A stretch of 7,021 nt of DNA from contig JABFRZ010000056.1 in the NCBI GenBank assembly GCA_013140785.1, forward strand, positions 1 to 7,021. Reading direction: 5' to 3'. This document shows positions 5,921 to 7,021 of the stretch, piece by piece. The position numbers were made by a program, and so were the translations under genes. The notes below the pieces were generated by a model. The model did not search any database, was not told the DNA's origin, and worked only from the letters and a program-made list of their open reading frames with translations. This DNA is from Planctomycetota bacterium. Lineage in GTDB: Bacteria > Planctomycetota > UBA1135 > GCA-002686595. The first letter of the stretch is position 1. Each line of letters starts with the position of its first letter.

Positions 5921-7021
5921 ATGCCGGCTCCGCTCCCGACTCCGCCGCCCGCTCGCGACCGCCTCGGACGGCCGCTCTGCAACCTGCGGCTCTCGGTCAC
6001 CGACCGCTGCAACCTGCGCTGCAGCTATTGCATGCCCGAGGAGGAGTACGTGTGGCTGCCGCGCGCCGACATCCTCTCGTTCGAGGAGCTGGTGCGCCTG
6101 GCCGGAGTGTTCGGGGCCCTGGGCGTCGAGAAGCTCCGCCTGACGGGCGGCGAGCCGCTGCTGCGGCGCGACCTCGCGGGGCTGGTTTCCTTGCTCAGGT
6201 CCCAGGCGGGTCTCCCTGACATCGCGCTGACTACCAACGGAGTCCTGCTCGCGGACCAGGCGTTCGCCCTCGCGGCCGCGGGCCTCGCGCGCGTGACGAT
6301 CAGCCTGGACACTCTGCGGCCCGAGCGCTTCCGGCTCCTGACGCGGCGCGACGAGCACGCGCGCGTCCTCGCCGGCATCGAAGCCGCGCGCGCGGCCGGC
6401 TTCCGCGGGACCAAGCTCAACACGGTCGTCTTGCGCGGCGTGAACGACGACGAGCTGGTCGAGCTGCTCGAGTTCGGGCGCGAGCGCGGGCTCGAGGTGC
6501 GCTTCGTCGAATACATGGATGTCGGCGGCGCGACGGGCTGGAACGCGGAGACCGTCGTGTCGCGCGCGGAGATGCTCGCCAGCCTGGCCGCGCGCTTCGG
6601 CCGGATCGAGCCCGATCCGCTCGACGATCCCACGGCCCCGGCCGAGCGTTTCCGCCTCGCCGACGGGACCCGCTTCGGCATCATCGCCTCGACCACCGAA
6701 CCGTTCTGCGCCGCCTGCGACCGCGCGCGGCTCACGGCCGACGGGCTCTGGTACACCTGCCTCTACGCCCCCACCGGCACGGACCTGCGCGGCCCGCTGC
6801 GGGCTGGGGCGGGCGACGACGAACTCGCCCAGAGGACCGCGGGACAACTCGAGATGCGCTACGTGCCTTCGGTGAAGGTTTATGAAACGCTGGTCGATGT
6901 GGTGGTGTTCACGGTCGCCAATTTCGATCACGGCAAGAAGGTGACGCCGATCAATTCGTCGCTGCTGCGGCCCGGCATGACGGTGATGGATTTGAACGAC
7001 CTGCCGCACGGCTCGCCGTTC
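5921..7021 (+). CDS. moaA: GTP 3',8-cyclase MoaA, with an in-frame non-MoaA tail running off the window
   Basis: MoaA is a cytoplasmic radical-SAM enzyme that converts GTP to cyclic 3',8-cH2GTP in the first step of molybdenum-cofactor synthesis. The frame is open for 367 codons to the edge. Residues 1-300 are typical: CNLRLSVTDRCNLRCSYCMP with the SAM cluster Cys30, Cys34 and Cys37; the SAM-contacting LTGGEPLLR (74-82); TTNGVLL (104-110); ISLDTL (127-132); and the MoaA-specific second cluster FCAACDRARL with Cys263, Cys266 and Cys280 (CX2CX13C). The start follows MoaA length expectations; no good Shine-Dalgarno is visible, and no in-frame start lies just upstream. After ELAQRT (301-306) the protein stops resembling MoaA, which usually ends near 330 residues with Gly-Gly. 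The intact C-terminus is therefore missing here. Divergent from the sulfatase; no other cofactor genes are in the window. Confidence 0.9.
   Translation, partial: MPAPLPTPPPARDRLGRPLCNLRLSVTDRCNLRCSYCMPEEEYVWLPRADILSFEELVRLAGVFGALGVEKLRLTGGEPLLRRDLAGLVSLLRSQAGLPDIALTTNGVLLADQAFALAAAGLARVTISLDTLRPERFRLLTRRDEHARVLAGIEAARAAGFRGTKLNTVVLRGVNDDELVELLEFGRERGLEVRFVEYMDVGGATGWNAETVVSRAEMLASLAARFGRIEPDPLDDPTAPAERFRLADGTRFGIIASTTEPFCAACDRARLTADGLWYTCLYAPTGTDLRGPLRAGAGDDELAQRTAGQLEMRYVPSVKVYETLVDVVVFTVANFDHGKKVTPINSSLLRPGMTVMDLNDLPHGSPF
6839..7021 (+). other. AroE-like (shikimate dehydrogenase C-terminal) segment fused in frame to MoaA
   Basis: Residues about 307-367 of the moaA frame read as another family. 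MRYVPSVKVYETLVDVVVFT followed by LLRPGMTVMDLNDLPHGSPF has the pattern of the distal Rossmann half of AroE-type shikimate dehydrogenases: a strand, a 'tADVVV' strand, then 'lrpgmtVmDl...P..sp'. Codon choice shifts mildly: gtt, tat, gaa, gat, aat and ttg appear more often than in the preceding 300 codons. This may be a chimeric assembly join, a recombination event, or a contig-end artefact. The family assignment is from pattern memory and is tentative. Confidence 0.4.

Noticed and set aside
4110..6143. Plus-strand open frame of 677 codons opposite the sulfatase
   Set aside because: It is antisense to a gene with all catalytic motifs, is Arg/Ala/Gly-rich without recognisable domains, and crosses the intergenic gap. 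High GC produces such open antisense frames.
5921..6838. Radical-SAM gene as the maturase (anSME) for the adjacent sulfatase
   Set aside because: The second cluster CX2CX13C with FCAACDRARL and the TDRCNLRCSYCMP motif identify MoaA; anSME has different cluster motifs. Adjacency seems coincidental.
5675..7009. Minus-strand open frame of 444 codons opposite moaA
   Set aside because: It is antisense to clear MoaA motifs and its composition is the low-complexity Arg/Glu/Ala type expected of a shadow frame.

Overview
The window is a very GC-rich bacterial stretch with dense coding and strongly G/C-ending codons. Protein content points to a planctomycete-like organism: a secreted terpene-cyclase-fold repeat protein, two sulfatase-fold enzymes, an SGNH-type protein, and a beta-rich module that, from memory, resembles one common at the C-termini of secreted planctomycete proteins. 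A myxobacterium or another GC-rich sulfatase-rich lineage is not excluded. This is inference from protein style, with no marker gene to decide it.

Layout. Positions 1-1305 (minus) hold a secreted alpha/alpha-toroid repeat protein that runs off the left edge. A 70-base divergent gap follows. Positions 1376-3160 (plus) encode a lipoprotein with a sulfatase-fold domain and C-terminal TPRs; its catalytic position carries Thr instead of the formylglycine Cys. Its stop overlaps the GTG start of a membrane-anchored SGNH/GDSL-like gene (3157-3998), which is broken: the frame changes twice and the middle of the fold seems to be missing. Converging from the right, 27 bases away, is a complete formylglycine-type sulfatase (4026-5780, minus) with a foreign-looking domain of about 140 residues inserted before its C-terminal subdomain. 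A 140-base divergent gap leads to moaA (5921 onward, plus), which runs off the right edge.

Function. The three left-hand loci and the sulfatase are predicted to act outside the cytoplasm. The lipoprotein and the SGNH gene look like a translationally coupled pair, perhaps acting on cell-surface or extracellular polymers; this is inferred from family and position. moaA is a cytoplasmic molybdenum-cofactor gene with no visible functional link to the rest.

The right end is suspicious. After about residue 306 the MoaA reading frame continues into about 60 residues that are not MoaA-like and resemble the C-terminal half of a shikimate-dehydrogenase domain, with a mild change in codon use. I found no RNA genes, CRISPR arrays, insertion sequences or convincing terminators. 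The most notable points are the sulfatase domain insertion, the decayed or mis-assembled SGNH gene, and the MoaA/AroE-like junction.
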